Shown piece by piece: positions 27,813 through 42,880 of a stretch of DNA of 64,000 bases (position 1 is the stretch's first letter; each line of letters opens with the position of its first letter). Where the stretch lies: the NCBI GenBank assembly GCA_961205875.1, contig OY540820.1, positions 1,922,001 through 1,986,000 of the forward strand, in the 5' to 3' direction. The notes under the pieces were generated by a model, which worked only from the letters and a program-made list of their open reading frames with translations, was not told the DNA's origin and ran no database searches. This DNA is from Sialis fuliginosa. Its lineage: Eukaryota; Arthropoda; Insecta; Megaloptera; Sialidae. A program made the position numbers and the translations under genes.

Positions 27813-28027
27813 TGTCAAATCTAGTCGTTTAGACACTAAATTTCCGATAAGTATCCAAAAACTGATGGAATTGATTTAATATAATTTGATCTGAATTGTT
27901 ATGGTACGAATCGAGACGTTTATTGTCAAAATACACCGATTTAATACAAATCGAGTCGATTTGCAGATGTTATATTGTTTATTTACGTGTATGATTTAGT
28001 TTATGTTTAATCTATTGCTTATGCATG
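27813..28027 (+). repeat. Spacer copy 15 (215 bp class)
   Basis: GATCTGAATTG class, 2,463 bp before copy 16. Confidence 0.93.
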
Positions 28028-28426
28028 TTTTTGTTTATGTTTACGTTTATGTTTATGTTAATGTTTATGTTTATGTTTGTGTTTATGTTTATGTTTATGT
28101 TTATGTTTATGTTTATGTTTATGTTTATGTTTATGTTTATGTTTATGTTTATGTTTATGTTTATGTTTATGTTTATGTTTATGTTTATGTTTATGTTTAT
28201 GTTTATGTTTATGTTTATGTTTATGTTTATGTTTATGTTTATGTTTATGTTTATGTTTATGTTTATGTTTATGTTTATGTTTATGTTTATGTTTATGTTT
28301 ATGTTTATGTTTATGTTTATGTTTATGTTTATGTTTATGTTTATGTTTATGTTTATGTTTATGTTTATGTTTGTGTTTGTGTTTGTGTTTATGTTTATGT
28401 TTATGTTTCTGTTTATGTTTATGTTT
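28028..28426 (+). repeat. (TTTATG)n hexamer array 15
   Basis: A 399 bp array combining the TTTACG start with three GTGTTT units near the end. Confidence 0.95.
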
Positions 28427-30275
28427 TAATTTAAGTTCAAGTTTATGATTAAACATAAACTTAAACATAAATTTAAACATAAATTTAAACATAAATTTAA
28501 ACATAAATTTAAACATAAATTAAAACATAAACTTAAACATAAATTAAAACATTAATTTAAACATAAATTTAAACATAAATTTAAACATTAATTTAAACAT
28601 AAATTTAAACATAAATTTAAACATAAATTTAAACATAAATTTAAACATAAATTTAAACATAAATTAAACATAAATTTAAACATAAATTTTAACATAAATT
28701 TAAACATAAATTTAAACATAAATTTAAACATAAATTATAACATAAATTTAAACATAAATTACAACTATAATTTAAACATAAGTTTAAACAAAAATTTAAA
28801 CATAAATTTAAACATAAATTTAAACATAAATTTAAACATAAATTTAAACATAAATTTAAACATAAATTTAAACATAAATTTAAACATAAATTTAAACATA
28901 AATTTAAACATAAATTTAAACATAAATTTAAACATAAAATTTAACATAAATTTAAACATAAAATTTAAACATAAATTTAAACATAAATTTGAACATAAAT
29001 TTAAACATAAATTTAAACATAAATTTAAACATAAATTTAAACATATATTTAAACATAAATTTAAACATAAATTTAAACATAAATTTAAACATAAATTTAA
29101 ACATAAATTTAAACATAAATTTAAACATAAATTTAAACATAAATTTAAACATAAATTTAAGCATAAATTAAAACATAAATTTAAACATAAATTTAAACAT
29201 AAAATTTAAACATAAATTTAAACATAAATTTGAACTTAAATTTAAACATAAATTTAAACATAAATTTAAACATAAATTTAAACATAATTTTAAACATAAA
29301 ATTTAACATAAATTTAAACATAAAATTTAAACATAAATTTAAACATAAATTTGAACATAAATTTGAACATAAATTTAAACATAAATTTAAACATAAATTT
29401 AAACATATATTTAAACATAAATTTAAACATAAATTTAAACATAAATTTAAACATAAATTTAAACATAAATTTAAACATAAATTTGAACATAAATTTCAAC
29501 ATAAATTTAAACATAAATTTAAACATAAATTTAAACATAAATTTAAACATATATTTAAACATAAATTTAAACATAAATTTAAACATAAATTTAAACATAA
29601 ATTTAAACATAAATTTAAACATAAATTATAACATAAATTTAAACATAAATTACAACTATAATTTAAACATAAGTTTAAACATAAATTTAAACATAAATTT
29701 AAACATAAATTTAAACATAAATTTAAACATAAATTTAAACATAAATTTAAACATAAATTTAAACATAAATTTAAACATAAATTTAAACATAAATTTAAAC
29801 ATAAATTTAAACATAAATTTAAACATAAAATTTAACATAAATTTAAACATAAAATTTAAACATAAATTTAAACATAAATTTGAACATAAATTTAAACATA
29901 AATTTAAACATAAATTTAAACATAAATTTAAACATATATTTAAACATAAATTTAAACATAAATTTAAACATAAATTTAAACATAAATTTAAACATAAATT
30001 TAAACATAAATTTAAACATAAATTTAAACATAAATTTAAACATAAATTTAAACATAAATTTAAACATAAATTTAAACATAAATTTAAACATAAATTTAAA
30101 CATAAATTTAAACATAAATTTAAACATAAATTTAAACATAAAATTTAACATAAATTTAAACATAAAATTTAAACATTAATTTAAACATAAATTTGAACAT
30201 AAATTTAAACATAAATTTAAACATAAATTAGCACATAAATTTAAACTTAAATTTAAACATAAATTTAAACATAAA
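28427..30275 (+). repeat. 12-mer satellite block 16
   Basis: Homologue of block 15 with the TTTGAACATAAATTTCAACA mark (~29,482), preceded by a sub-block at 28,757 that starts ACAACTATAATTT. Confidence 0.94.
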
Positions 30276-30490
30276 TGTCAAATCTAGTCGTTTAGACACT
30301 AAATTTCCGATAAGTATCCAAAAACTGATGGAATTGATTTAATATAATTTGATCTGAATTGTTATGGTACGAATCGAGACGTTTATTGTCAAAATACACC
30401 GATTTAATACAAATCGAGTCGATTTGCAGATGTTATATTGTTTATTTACGTGTATGATTTAGTTTATGTTTAATCTATTGCTTATGCATG
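30276..30490 (+). repeat. Spacer copy 16 (215 bp class)
   Basis: Duplicated 1,530 bp downstream as copy 17. Confidence 0.93.
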
Positions 30491-30919
30491 TTTTTGTTTA
30501 TGTTTACGTTTATGTTTATGTTAATGTTTATGTTTATGTTTGTGTTTATGTTTATGTTTATGTTTATGTTTATGTTTATGTTTATGTTTATGTTTATGTT
30601 TATGTTTATGTTTATGTTTATGTTTATGTTTATGTTTATGTTTATGTTTATGTTTATGTTTATGTTTATGTTTATGTTTATGTTTATGTTTATGTTTATG
30701 TTTATGTTTATGTTTATGTTTATGTTTATGTTTATGTTTATGTTTATGTTTATGTTTATGTTTATGTTTATGTTTATGTTTATGTTTATGTTTATGTTTA
30801 TGTTTATGTTTATGTTTATGTTTATGTTTATGTTTATGTTTATGTTTATGTTTATGTTTATGTTTGTGTTTGTGTTTGTGTTTATGTTTATGTTTATGTT
30901 TCTGTTTATGTTTATGTTT
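30491..30919 (+). repeat. (TTTATG)n hexamer array 16
   Basis: A 429 bp array with three GTGTTT units and a terminal TTTCTG. Confidence 0.95.
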
Positions 30920-31805
30920 TAATTTAAGTTCAAGTTTATGATTAAACATAAACTTAAACATAAATTTAAACATAAATTTAAACATAAATTTAAACATAAA
31001 TTTAAACATAAATTAAAACATAAACTTAAACATAAATTAAAACATTAATTTAAACATAAATTTAAACATAAATTTAAACATTAATTTAAACATAAATTTA
31101 AACATAAATTTAAACATAAATTTAAACATAAATTTAAACATAAATTTAAACATAAATTAAACATAAATTTAAACATAAATTTTAACATAAATTTAAACAT
31201 AAATTTAAACATAAATTTAAACATAAATTATAACATAAATTTAAACATAAATTACAACTATAATTTAAACATAAGTTTAAACATAAATTTAAACATAAAT
31301 TTAAACATAAATTTAAACATAAATTTAAACATAAATTTAAACATAAATTTAAACATAAATTTAAACATAAATTTAAACATAAATTTAAACATAAATTTAA
31401 ACATAAATTTAAACATAAATTTAAACATAAAATTTAACATAAATTTAAACATAAAATTTAAACATAAATTTAAACATAAATTTGAACATAAATTTAAACA
31501 TAAATTTAAACATAAATTTAAACATAAATTTAAACATATATTTAAACATAAATTTAAACATAAATTTAAACATAAATTTAAACATAAATTTAAACATAAA
31601 TTTAAACATAAATTTAAACATAAATTTAAACATAAATTTAAACATAAATTTAAACATAAATTAAAACATAAATTTAAACATAAATTTAAACATAAAATTT
31701 AAACATAAATTTAAACATAAATTTGAACATAAATTTAAACATAAATTTAAACATAAATTAGCACATAAATTTAAACTTAAATTTAAACATAAATTTAAAC
31801 ATAAA
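30920..31805 (+). repeat. 12-mer satellite block 17
   Basis: Short block whose first part is repeated in the next one at an offset of 1,542 bp. Confidence 0.94.
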
Positions 31806-32020
31806 TGTCAAATCTAGTCGTTTAGACACTAAATTTCCGATAAGTATCCAAAAACTGATGGAATTGATTTAATATAATTTGATCTGAATTGTTATGGTAC
31901 GAATCGAGACGTTTATTGTCAAAATACACCGATTTAATACAAATCGAGTCGATTTGCAGATGTTATATTGTTTATTTACGTGTATGATTTAGTTTATGTT
32001 TAATCTATTGCTTATGCATG
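31806..32020 (+). repeat. Spacer copy 17 (215 bp class)
   Basis: Last of the 215 bp class in the window. Confidence 0.93.
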
Positions 32021-32461
32021 TTTTTGTTTATGTTTACGTTTATGTTTATGTTAATGTTTATGTTTATGTTTGTGTTTATGTTTATGTTTATGTTTATGTT
32101 TATGTTTATGTTTATGTTTATGTTTATGTTTATGTTTATGTTTATGTTTATGTTTATGTTTATGTTTATGTTTATGTTTATGTTTATGTTTATGTTTATG
32201 TTTATGTTTATGTTTATGTTTATGTTTATGTTTATGTTTATGTTTATGTTTATGTTTATGTTTATGTTTATGTTTATGTTTATGTTTATGTTTATGTTTA
32301 TGTTTATGTTTATGTTTATGTTTATGTTTATGTTTATGTTTATGTTTATGTTTATGTTTATGTTTATGTTTATGTTTATGTTTATGTTTATGTTTATGTT
32401 TATGTTTGTGTTTGTGTTTGTGTTTATGTTTATGTTTATGTTTCTGTTTATGTTTATGTTT
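32021..32461 (+). repeat. (TTTATG)n hexamer array 17
   Basis: A 441 bp array, exactly two hexamers longer than its tandem duplicate, array 16. Confidence 0.95.
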
Positions 32462-33860
32462 TAATTTAAGTTCAAGTTTATGATTAAACATAAACTTAAA
32501 CATAAATTTAAACATAAATTTAAACATAAATTTAAACATAAATTTAAACATAAATTAAAACATAAACTTAAACATAAATTAAAACATTAATTTAAACATA
32601 AATTTAAACATAAATTTAAACATTAATTTAAACATAAATTTAAACATAAATTTAAACATAAATTTAAACATAAATTTAAACATAAATTTAAACATAAATT
32701 AAACATAAATTTAAACATAAATTTTAACATAAATTTAAACATAAATTTAAACATAAATTTAAACATAAATTATAACATAAATTTAAACATAAATTACAAC
32801 TATAATTTAAACATAAGTTTAAACATAAATTTAAACATAAATTTAAACATAAATTTAAACATAAATTTAAACATAAATTTAAACATAAATTTAAACATAA
32901 ATTTAAACATAAATTTAAACATAAATTTAAACATAAATTTAAACATAAATTTAAACATAAATTTAAACATAAAATTTAACATAAATTTAAACATAAAATT
33001 TAAACATAAATTTAAACATAAATTTGAACATAAATTTAAACATAAATTTAAACATAAATTTAAACATAAATTTAAACATATATTTAAACATAAATTTAAA
33101 CATAAATTTAAACATAAATTTAAACATAAATTTAAACATAAATTTAAACATAAATTTAAACATAAATTTAAACATAAATTTAAACATAAATTTAAACATA
33201 AATTAAAACATAAATTTAAACATAAATTTAAACATAAAATTTAAACATAAATTTAAACATAAATTTGAACTTAAATTTAAACATAAATTTAAACATAAAT
33301 TTAAACATAAATTTAAACATAATTTTAAACATAAAATTTAACATAAATTTAAACATAAAATTTAAACATAAATTTAAACATAAATTTGAACATAAATTTC
33401 AACATAAATTTAAACATAAATTTAAACATAAATTTAAACATATATTTAAACATAAATTTAAACATAAATTTAAACATAAATTTAAACATAAATTTAAACA
33501 TAAATTTAAACATAAATTTGAACATAAATTTCAACATAAATTTAAACATAAATTTAAACATAAATTTAAACATATATTTAAACATAAATTTAAACATAAA
33601 TTTAAACATAAATTTAAACATAAATTTAAACATAAATTTAAACATATATTTAAACATAAATTTAAACATAAATTTAAACATAAATTTAAACATAAATTTA
33701 AACATAAATTTAAACATAAATTTAAACATAAATTTAAACATAAATTTAAACATAAAATTTAACATAAATTTAAACATAAAATTTAAACATTAATTTAAAC
33801 ATAAATTTGAACATAAATTTAAACATAAATTTAAACATAAATTAGCACATAAATTTAAAC
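32462..33860 (+). repeat. 12-mer satellite block 18
   Basis: Contains three CATATATTT sub-blocks after 33,265, two of them with TTTCAACATAAA. It ends abruptly at AAATTTAAAC where spacer copy 18 has lost its beginning. Confidence 0.94.
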
Positions 33861-34059
33861 TTTAGACACTAAATTTCCGATAAGTATCCAAAAACTGATG
33901 GAATTGATTTAATATAATTTGATCTGATTGTTATGGTACGAATCGAGACGTTTATTGTCAAAATACACCGATTTAATACAAATCGAGTCGATTTGCAGAT
34001 GTTATATTGTTTATTTACGTGTATGATTTAGTTTATGTTTAATCTATTGCTTATGCATG
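33861..34059 (+). repeat. Spacer copy 18, 5'-truncated (199 bp)
   Basis: It starts at TTTAGACACT. The usual last two 12-mers and the TGTCAAATCTAGTCG start are gone, 44 bp in all. The two sides of the break share TT, as in a microhomology deletion. The rest is the 214 bp class. Confidence 0.92.
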
Positions 34060-34464
34060 TTTTTGTTTATGTTTATGTTTATGTTAATGTTTATGTTTAT
34101 GTTTGTGTTTATGTTTATGTTTATGTTTATGTTTATGTTTATGTTTATGTTTATGTTTATGTTTATGTTTATGTTTATGTTTATGTTTATGTTTATGTTT
34201 ATGTTTATGTTTATGTTTATGTTTATGTTTATGTTTATGTTTATGTTTATGTTTATGTTTATGTTTATGTTTATGTTTATGTTTATGTTTATGTTTATGT
34301 TTATGTTTATGTTTATGTTTATGTTTATGTTTATGTTTATGTTTATGTTTATGTTTATGTTTATGTTTATGTTTATGTTTATGTTTATGTTTATGTTTAT
34401 GTTTATGTTTGTGTTTGTGTTTGTGTTTATGTTTATGTTTATGTTTCTGTTTATGTTTATGTTT
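34060..34464 (+). repeat. (TTTATG)n hexamer array 18
   Basis: A 405 bp array with TTAATG, TTTGTG, three GTGTTT units and TTTCTG. Confidence 0.95.
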
Positions 34465-35637
34465 TAATTTAAGTTCAAGTTTATGATTAAACATAAACTT
34501 AAACATAAATTTAAACATAAATTTAAACATAAATTTAAACATAAATTTAAACATAAATTAAAACATAAACTTAAACATAAATTAAAACATTAATTTAAAC
34601 ATAAATTTAAACATAAATTTAAACATAAATTTAAACATAAATTTAAACATAAAATTTAAACATAAATTTAAACATAAATTTGAACTTAAATTTAAACATA
34701 AATTTAAACATAAATTTAAACATAAAATTTAACATAAATTTAAACATAAAATTTAAACATAAATTTAAACATAAATTTGAACATAAATTTCAACATAAAT
34801 TTAAACATAAATTTAAACATAAATTTAAACATATATTTAAACATAAATTTAAACATAAATTTAAACATAAATTTAAACATAAATTTAAACATAAATTTAA
34901 ACATAAATTTGAACATAAATTTCAACATAAATTTAAACATAAATTTAAACATAAATTTAAACATATATTTAAACATAAGTTTAAACATAAATTTAAACAT
35001 AAATTTAAACATAAATTTAAACATAAATTTAAACATAAATTTAAACATAAATTTAAACATAAATTTAAACATAAATTAAAACATAAATTTAAACATAAAT
35101 TTAAACATAAAATTTAAACATAAATTTAAACATAAATTTGAACTTAAATTTAAACATAAATTTAAACATAAATTTAAACATAAAATTTAACATAAATTTA
35201 AACATAAAATTTAAACATAAATTTAAACATAAATTTGAACATAAATTTCAACATAAATTTAAACATAAATTTAAACATAAATTTAAACATATATTTAAAC
35301 ATAAATTTAAACATAAATTTAAACATAAATTTAAACATAAATTTAAACATAAATTTAAACATAAATTTGAACATAAATTTCAACATAAATTTAAACATAA
35401 ATTTAAACATAAATTTAAACATATATTTAAACATAAATTTAAACATAAATTTAAACATAAATTTAAACATAAATTTAAACATAAATTTAAACATAAATTT
35501 AAACATAAATTTAAACATAAATTTAAACATAAAATTTAACATAAATTTAAACATAAAATTTAAACATTAATTTAAACATAAATTTGAACATAAATTTAAA
35601 CATAAATTTAAACATAAATTAGCACATAAATTTAAAC
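34465..35637 (+). repeat. 12-mer satellite block 19 with 458 bp tandem duplication
   Basis: The stretch starting TTTGAACTTAAATTT at 34,680 recurs at 35,138. The two copies differ by CATAAGTTT versus CATAAATTT near 34,977. Confidence 0.94.
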
Positions 35638-35836
35638 TTTAGACACTAAATTTCCGATAAGTATCCAAAAACTGATGGAATTGATTTAATATAATTTGAT
35701 CTGATTGTTATGGTACGAATCGAGACGTTTATTGTCAAAATACACCGATTTAATACAAATCGAGTCGATTTGCAGATGTTATATTGTTTATTTACGTGTA
35801 TGATTTAGTTTATGTTTAATCTATTGCTTATGCATG
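35638..35836 (+). repeat. Spacer copy 19, 5'-truncated (199 bp)
   Basis: Carries the same 44 bp deletion as copy 18, at an offset of 1,777 bp, so the two units are duplicates made after that deletion. Confidence 0.92.
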
Positions 35837-36241
35837 TTTTTGTTTATGTTTATGTTTATGTTAATGTTTATGTTTATGTTTGTGTTTATGTTTATGTTTA
35901 TGTTTATGTTTATGTTTATGTTTATGTTTATGTTTATGTTTATGTTTATGTTTATGTTTATGTTTATGTTTATGTTTATGTTTATGTTTATGTTTATGTT
36001 TATGTTTATGTTTATGTTTATGTTTATGTTTATGTTTATGTTTATGTTTATGTTTATGTTTATGTTTATGTTTATGTTTATGTTTATGTTTATGTTTATG
36101 TTTATGTTTATGTTTATGTTTATGTTTATGTTTATGTTTATGTTTATGTTTATGTTTATGTTTATGTTTATGTTTATGTTTGTGTTTGTGTTTGTGTTTG
36201 TGTTTATGTTTATGTTTATGTTTCTGTTTATGTTTATGTTT
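35837..36241 (+). repeat. (TTTATG)n hexamer array 19
   Basis: A 405 bp array, the same length as array 18 but with four GTGTTT units instead of three. Confidence 0.95.
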
Positions 36242-39200
36242 TAATTTAAGTTCAAGTTTATGATTAAACATAAACTTAAACAAAAATTTAAACATAAATT
36301 TAAACATAAATTTAAACATAAATTTAAACATAAATTAAAACATAAACTTAAACATAAATTAAAACATTAATTTAAACATAAATTTAAACATAAATTTAAA
36401 CATAAATTTAAACATAAATTTAAACATAAATTTAAACATAAATTTAAACATAAATTTAAACATAAATTTAAACATAAATTTAAACATAAATTTAAACATA
36501 AATTTAAACATAAATTTAAACATAAAGATTAACATAAATTTAAACATAAAATTTAAACATAAATTTAAACATAAATTTGAACATAAATTTAAACATAAAT
36601 TTAAACATAAATTTAAACATAAATTAAAACATAAATTAAAACATAAATTTAAACATAAATTTAAACATAAATTTAAACATAAATTTAAACATAAATTTAA
36701 ACATAAATTAAAACATAAATTTAAACATAAATTTAAACATAAAATTTAAACATAAATTTAAACATAAATTTAAACTTAAATTTAAACATAAATTTAAACA
36801 TTAATTTAAACATAAATTAAAACATAAATTTAAACATAAATTTAAACATAAATTTAAACATAAATTTAAACATAAATTTAAACATAAAATTTAACATAAA
36901 TTTAAACATAAAATTTAAACATAAATTTAAACATAAATTTGAACATAAATTTAAACATAAATTTAAACATAAATTTAAACATAAATTTTAACATAAATTT
37001 AAACATAAATTTTAACATAAATTTAAACATAAATTTAAACATAAATTTAAACATAAATTTAAACATAAATTTAAACATAAATTTAAACATAAATTTAAAC
37101 ATAAAATTTAACATAAATTTAAACATAAAATTTAAACATAAATTTAAACATAAATTTGAACATAAATTTAAACATAAATTTAAACATAAATTTAAACATA
37201 AATTTAAACATATATTTAAACATAAATTTAAACATAAATTTAAACATAAATTTAAACATAAATTTAAACATAAATTTAAACATAAATTTAAACATAAATT
37301 TAAACATAAATTTAAACATAAATTTTAACATAAATTTAAACATAAATTTAAACATAAATTTAAACATAAATTATAACATAAATTTAAACATAAATTTAAA
37401 CTATATTTTAAACATAAGTTTAAACATAAATTTAAACATAAATTTAAACATAAATTTAAACATAAATTTAAACATAAATTTAAACATAAATTTTAACATA
37501 AATTTAAACATAAATTTAAACATAAATTTAAACATATATTTAAACATAAATTTAAACATAAATTTAAACATAAATTTAAACATAAATTTAAACATAAATT
37601 TAAACATAAATTAAAACATAAATTTAAACATAAATTTAAACATAAAGATTAACATAAATTTAAACATAAAATTTAAACATAAATTTGAACATAAATTTGA
37701 ACATAAATTTAAACATAAATTTAAACATAAATTTAAACATAAATTAAAACATAAATTTGAACATAAATTTAAACATAAATTTAAACATAAATTTAAACAT
37801 AAATTTAAACATAAATTTAAACATAAATTAAAACATAAATTTAAACATAAATTTAAACATAAAATTTAAACATAAATTTAAACATAAATATAAACTTAAA
37901 TTTAAACATAAATTTAAACATTAATTTAAACATAAATTAAAACATAAATTTAAACATAAATTTAAACATAAATTTAAACATAAATTTAAACATAAATTTA
38001 AACATAAAATTTAACATAAATTTAAACATAAAATTTAAACATAAATTTAAACATAAATTTGAACATAAATTTAAACATAAATTTAAACATAAATTTAAAC
38101 ATAAATTTAAACATATATTTAAACATAAATTTAAACATAAATTTAAACATAAATTTAAACATAAATTTAAACATAAATTTAAACATAAATTTAAACATAA
38201 ATTTAAACATAAATTTAAACATAAAATTTAACATAAATTTAAACATAAAATTTAAACATAAATTTAAACATAAATTTGAACATAAATTTAAACATAAATT
38301 TAAACATAAATTTAAAAATAAATTTAAACATATATTTAAACATAAATTTAAACATAAATTTAAACATAAATTTAAACATAAATTTAAACATAAATTTAAA
38401 CATAAATTTAAACATAAATTTAAACATAAATTTAAACATAAATTTTAACATAAATTTAAACATAAATTTAAACATAAATTTAAACATAAATTATAACATA
38501 AATTTAAACATAAATTTAAACTATATTTTAAACATAAGTTTAAACATAAATTTAAACATAAATTTAAACATAAATTTAAACATAAAATTTAAACATAAAT
38601 TTAAACATAAATTTAAACTTAAATTTAAACATAAATTTAAACATTAATTTAAACATAAATTAAAACATAAATTTAAACATAAATTTAAACATAAATTTAA
38701 ACATAAATTTAAACATAAATTTAAACATAAAATTTAACATAAATTTAAACATAAAATTTAAACATAAATTTAAACATAAATTTGAACATAAATTTAAACA
38801 TAAATTTAAACATAAATTTAAACATAAATTTTAACATAAATTTAAACATAAATTTTAACAAAAATTTAAACATAAATTTAAACATAAATTTAAACATAAA
38901 TTTAAACATAAATTTAAACATAAATTTAAACATAAATTTAAACATAAAATTTAACATAAATTTAAACATAAAATTTAAACATAAATTTAAACATAAATTT
39001 GAACATAAATTTAAACATAAATTTAAAAATAAATTTAAACATAAATTTAAACATATATTTAAACATAAATTTAAACATAAATTTAAACATAAATTTAAAC
39101 ATAAATTTAAACATAAATTTAAACATAAATTTAAACATAAATTTAAACATAAATTTAAACATAAATTTTAACATAAATTTAAACATAAATTTAAACATAA

Positions 39201-42200
39201 ATTTAAACATAAATTATAACATAAATTTAAACATAAATTTAAACTATATTTTAAACATAAGTTTAAACATAAATTTAAACATAAATTTAAACATAAATTT
39301 AAACATAAATTTAAACATAAATTTAAACATAAATTTTAACATAAATTTAAACATAAATTTAAACATAAATTTAAACATAAATTTAAACATAAATTTAAAC
39401 ATATATTTAAACATAAATTTAAACATAAATTTAAACATAAATTTAAACATAAATTTAAACATAAATTTAAACATAAATTAAAACATAAATTTAAACATAA
39501 ATTTAAACATAAAGATTAACATAAATTTAAACATAAAATTTAAACATAAATTTGAACATAAATTTGAACATAAATTTAAACATAAATTTAAACATAAATT
39601 TAAACATAAATTAAAACATAAATTAAAACATAAATTTAAACATAAATTTAAACATAAATTTAAACATAAATTTAAACATAAATTTAAACATAAATTAAAA
39701 CATAAATTTAAACATAAATTTAAACATAAAATTTAAACATAAATTTAAACATAAATATAAACTTAAATTTAAACATAAATTTAAACATTAATTTAAACAT
39801 AAATTAAAACATAAATTTAAACATAAATTTAAACATAAATTTAAACATAAATTTAAACATAAATTTAAACATAAAATTTAACATAAATTTAAACATAAAA
39901 TTTAAACATAAATTTAAACATAAATTTGAACATAAATTTAAACATAAATTTAAACATAAATTTAAACATAAATTTAAACATATATTTAAACATAAATTTA
40001 AACATAAATTTAAACATAAATTTAAACATAAATTTAAACATAAATTTAAACATAAATTAAAACATAAATTTAAACATAAATTTAAACATAAAATTTAAAC
40101 ATAAAATTTAACATAAATTTAAACATAAAATTTAAACATAAATTTAAACATAAATTTGAACATAAATTTAAACATAAATTTAAACATAAATTTAAACATA
40201 AATTTAAACATATATTTAAACATAAATTTAAACATAAATTTAAACATAAATTTAAACATAAATTTAAACATAAATTTAAACATAAATTTAAACATAAATT
40301 TAAACATAAATTTAAACATAAAATTTAACATAAATTTAAACATAAAATTTAAACATAAATTTAAACATAAATTTGAACATAAATTTAAACATAAATTTAA
40401 ACATAAATTTAAAAATAAATTTAAACATATATTTAAACATAAATTTAAACATAAATTTAAACATAAATTTAAACATAAATTTAAACATAAATTTAAACAT
40501 AAATTTAAACATAAATTTAAACATAAATTTAAACATAAATTTTAACATAAATTTAAACATAAATTTAAACATAAATTTAAACATAAATTATAACATAAAT
40601 TTAAACATAAATTTAAACTATATTTTAAACATAAGTTTAAACATAAATTTAAACATAAATTTAAACATAAATTTAAACATAAAATTTAAACATAAATTTA
40701 AACATAAATTTAAACTTAAATTTAAACATAAATTTAAACATTAATTTAAACATAAATTAAAACATAAATTTAAACATAAATTTAAACATAAATTTAAACA
40801 TAAATTTAAACATAAATTTAAACATAAAATTTAACATAAATTTAAACATAAAATTTAAACATAAATTTAAACATAAATTTGAATATAAATTTAAACATAA
40901 ATTTAAACATAAATTTAAACATAAATTTTAACATAAATTTAAACATAAATTTTAACATAAATTTAAACATAAATTTAAACATAAATTTAAACATAAATTT
41001 AAACATAAATTTAAACATAAATTTAAACATAAATTTAAACATAAAATTTAACATAAATTTAAACATAAAATTTAAACATAAATTTAAACATAAATTTGAA
41101 CATAAATTTAAACATAAATTTAAAAATAAATTTAAACATAAATTTAAACATATATTTAAACATAAATTTAAACATAAATTTAAACATAAATTTAAACATA
41201 AATTTAAACATAAATTTAAACATAAATTTAAACATAAATTTAAACATAAATTTAAACATAAATTTTAACATAAATTTAAACATAAATTTAAACATAAATT
41301 TAAACATAAATTATAACATAAATTTAAACATAAATTTAAACTATATTTTAAACATAAGTTTAAACATAAATTTAAACATAAATTTAAACATAAATTTAAA
41401 CATAAATTTAAACATAAATTTAAACATAAATTTTAACATAAATTTAAACATAAATTTAAACATAAATTTAAACATAAATTTAAACATAAATTTAAACATA
41501 TATTTAAACATAAATTTAAACATAAATTTAAACATAAATTTAAACATAAATTTAAACATAAATTTAAACATAAATTTAAACATAAATTTAAACATAAAAT
41601 TTAAACATAAATTTAAACATAAATATAAACTTAAATTTAAACATAAATTTAAACATTAATTTAAACATAAATTAAAACATAAATTTAAACATAAATTTAA
41701 ACATAAATTTAAACATAAATTTAAACATAAATTTAAACATAAAATTTAACATAAATTTAAACATAAAATTTAAACATAAATTTAAACATAAATTTAAACA
41801 TAAAATTTAAACATAAATTTAAACATAAATTTGAACATAAATTTAAACATAAATTTAAACATAAATTTAAACATAAATTAAAACATAAACTTAAACATAA
41901 ATTAAAACATAAATTTAAACATAAATTAAAACATAAATTTAAACATAAATTTAAACATAAAATTTAAACATAAATTTAAACATAAATTTGAACTTAAATT
42001 TAAACATAAAATTTAAACATAAATTTAAACATAAATATGAACTTAAATTTAAACATAAAATTTAAACATAAATTTAAACATAAATTTAAACATAAATTTA
42101 AACATAAATTTAAACATAAATTTAAACATAAATTTAAACATAAATTTAAACATAAATTAAAACATAAATTAAAACATAAGTTTAAACTTAAATTTAAACA

Positions 42201-42880
42201 TAAATTTAAACATAAATTTAAACATAAAATTAAACATAAGTTTAAACATAAATTCAAACATAAATTTAAACATAAATTAGAACATAAATTTGAACTTAAA
42301 TTTAAACATAAAATTTAAACATAAATTTAAACATAAATTTGAACTTAAATTTAAACATAAATTAAAACATTAATTAAAACATAAACTTAGACATAAATTT
42401 ATACATAAACTTAAACATAAATTTAAACATAAATTTAAACATAAATTTAAACATAAATTTAAACATAAATTTAAACATAAATTAAAACATAAATTTAAAC
42501 ATAAATTTAAACATAAAATTTAAACATAAATTTAAACATAAATTTGAACTTAAATTTAAACATAAAATTTAAACATAAATTTAAACATAAATATGAACTT
42601 AAATTTAAACATAAAATTTAAACATAAATTTAAACATAAATTTAAACATAAATTTAAACATAAATTTAAACATAAATTTAAACATAAATTTAAACATAAA
42701 TTTAAACATAAATTAAAACATAAATTAAAACATAAGTTTAAACTTAAATTTAAACATAAATTTAAACATAAATTTAAACATAAAATTAAACATAAGTTTA
42801 AACATAAATTCAAACATAAATTTAAACATAAATTAGAACATAAATTTAAACTTAAATTTAAACATAATTTTAAACATAAA
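36242..42880 (+). repeat. Long 12-mer block 20 without any spacer
   Basis: The longest stretch in the window without a spacer (6.6 kb). Pairs of 217 bp sub-units (18 twelve-mers plus one base) start near 36,902, 38,022, 38,745, 40,119 and 40,842. The pair at 38,022/38,745 recurs at 40,119/40,842, an offset of 2,097 bp. The variant CATAAAGATTAACAT occurs near 36,525, 37,645 and 39,510. The stretch 42,037-42,257 recurs at 42,593 (556 bp). No gene is visible. Confidence 0.94.
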
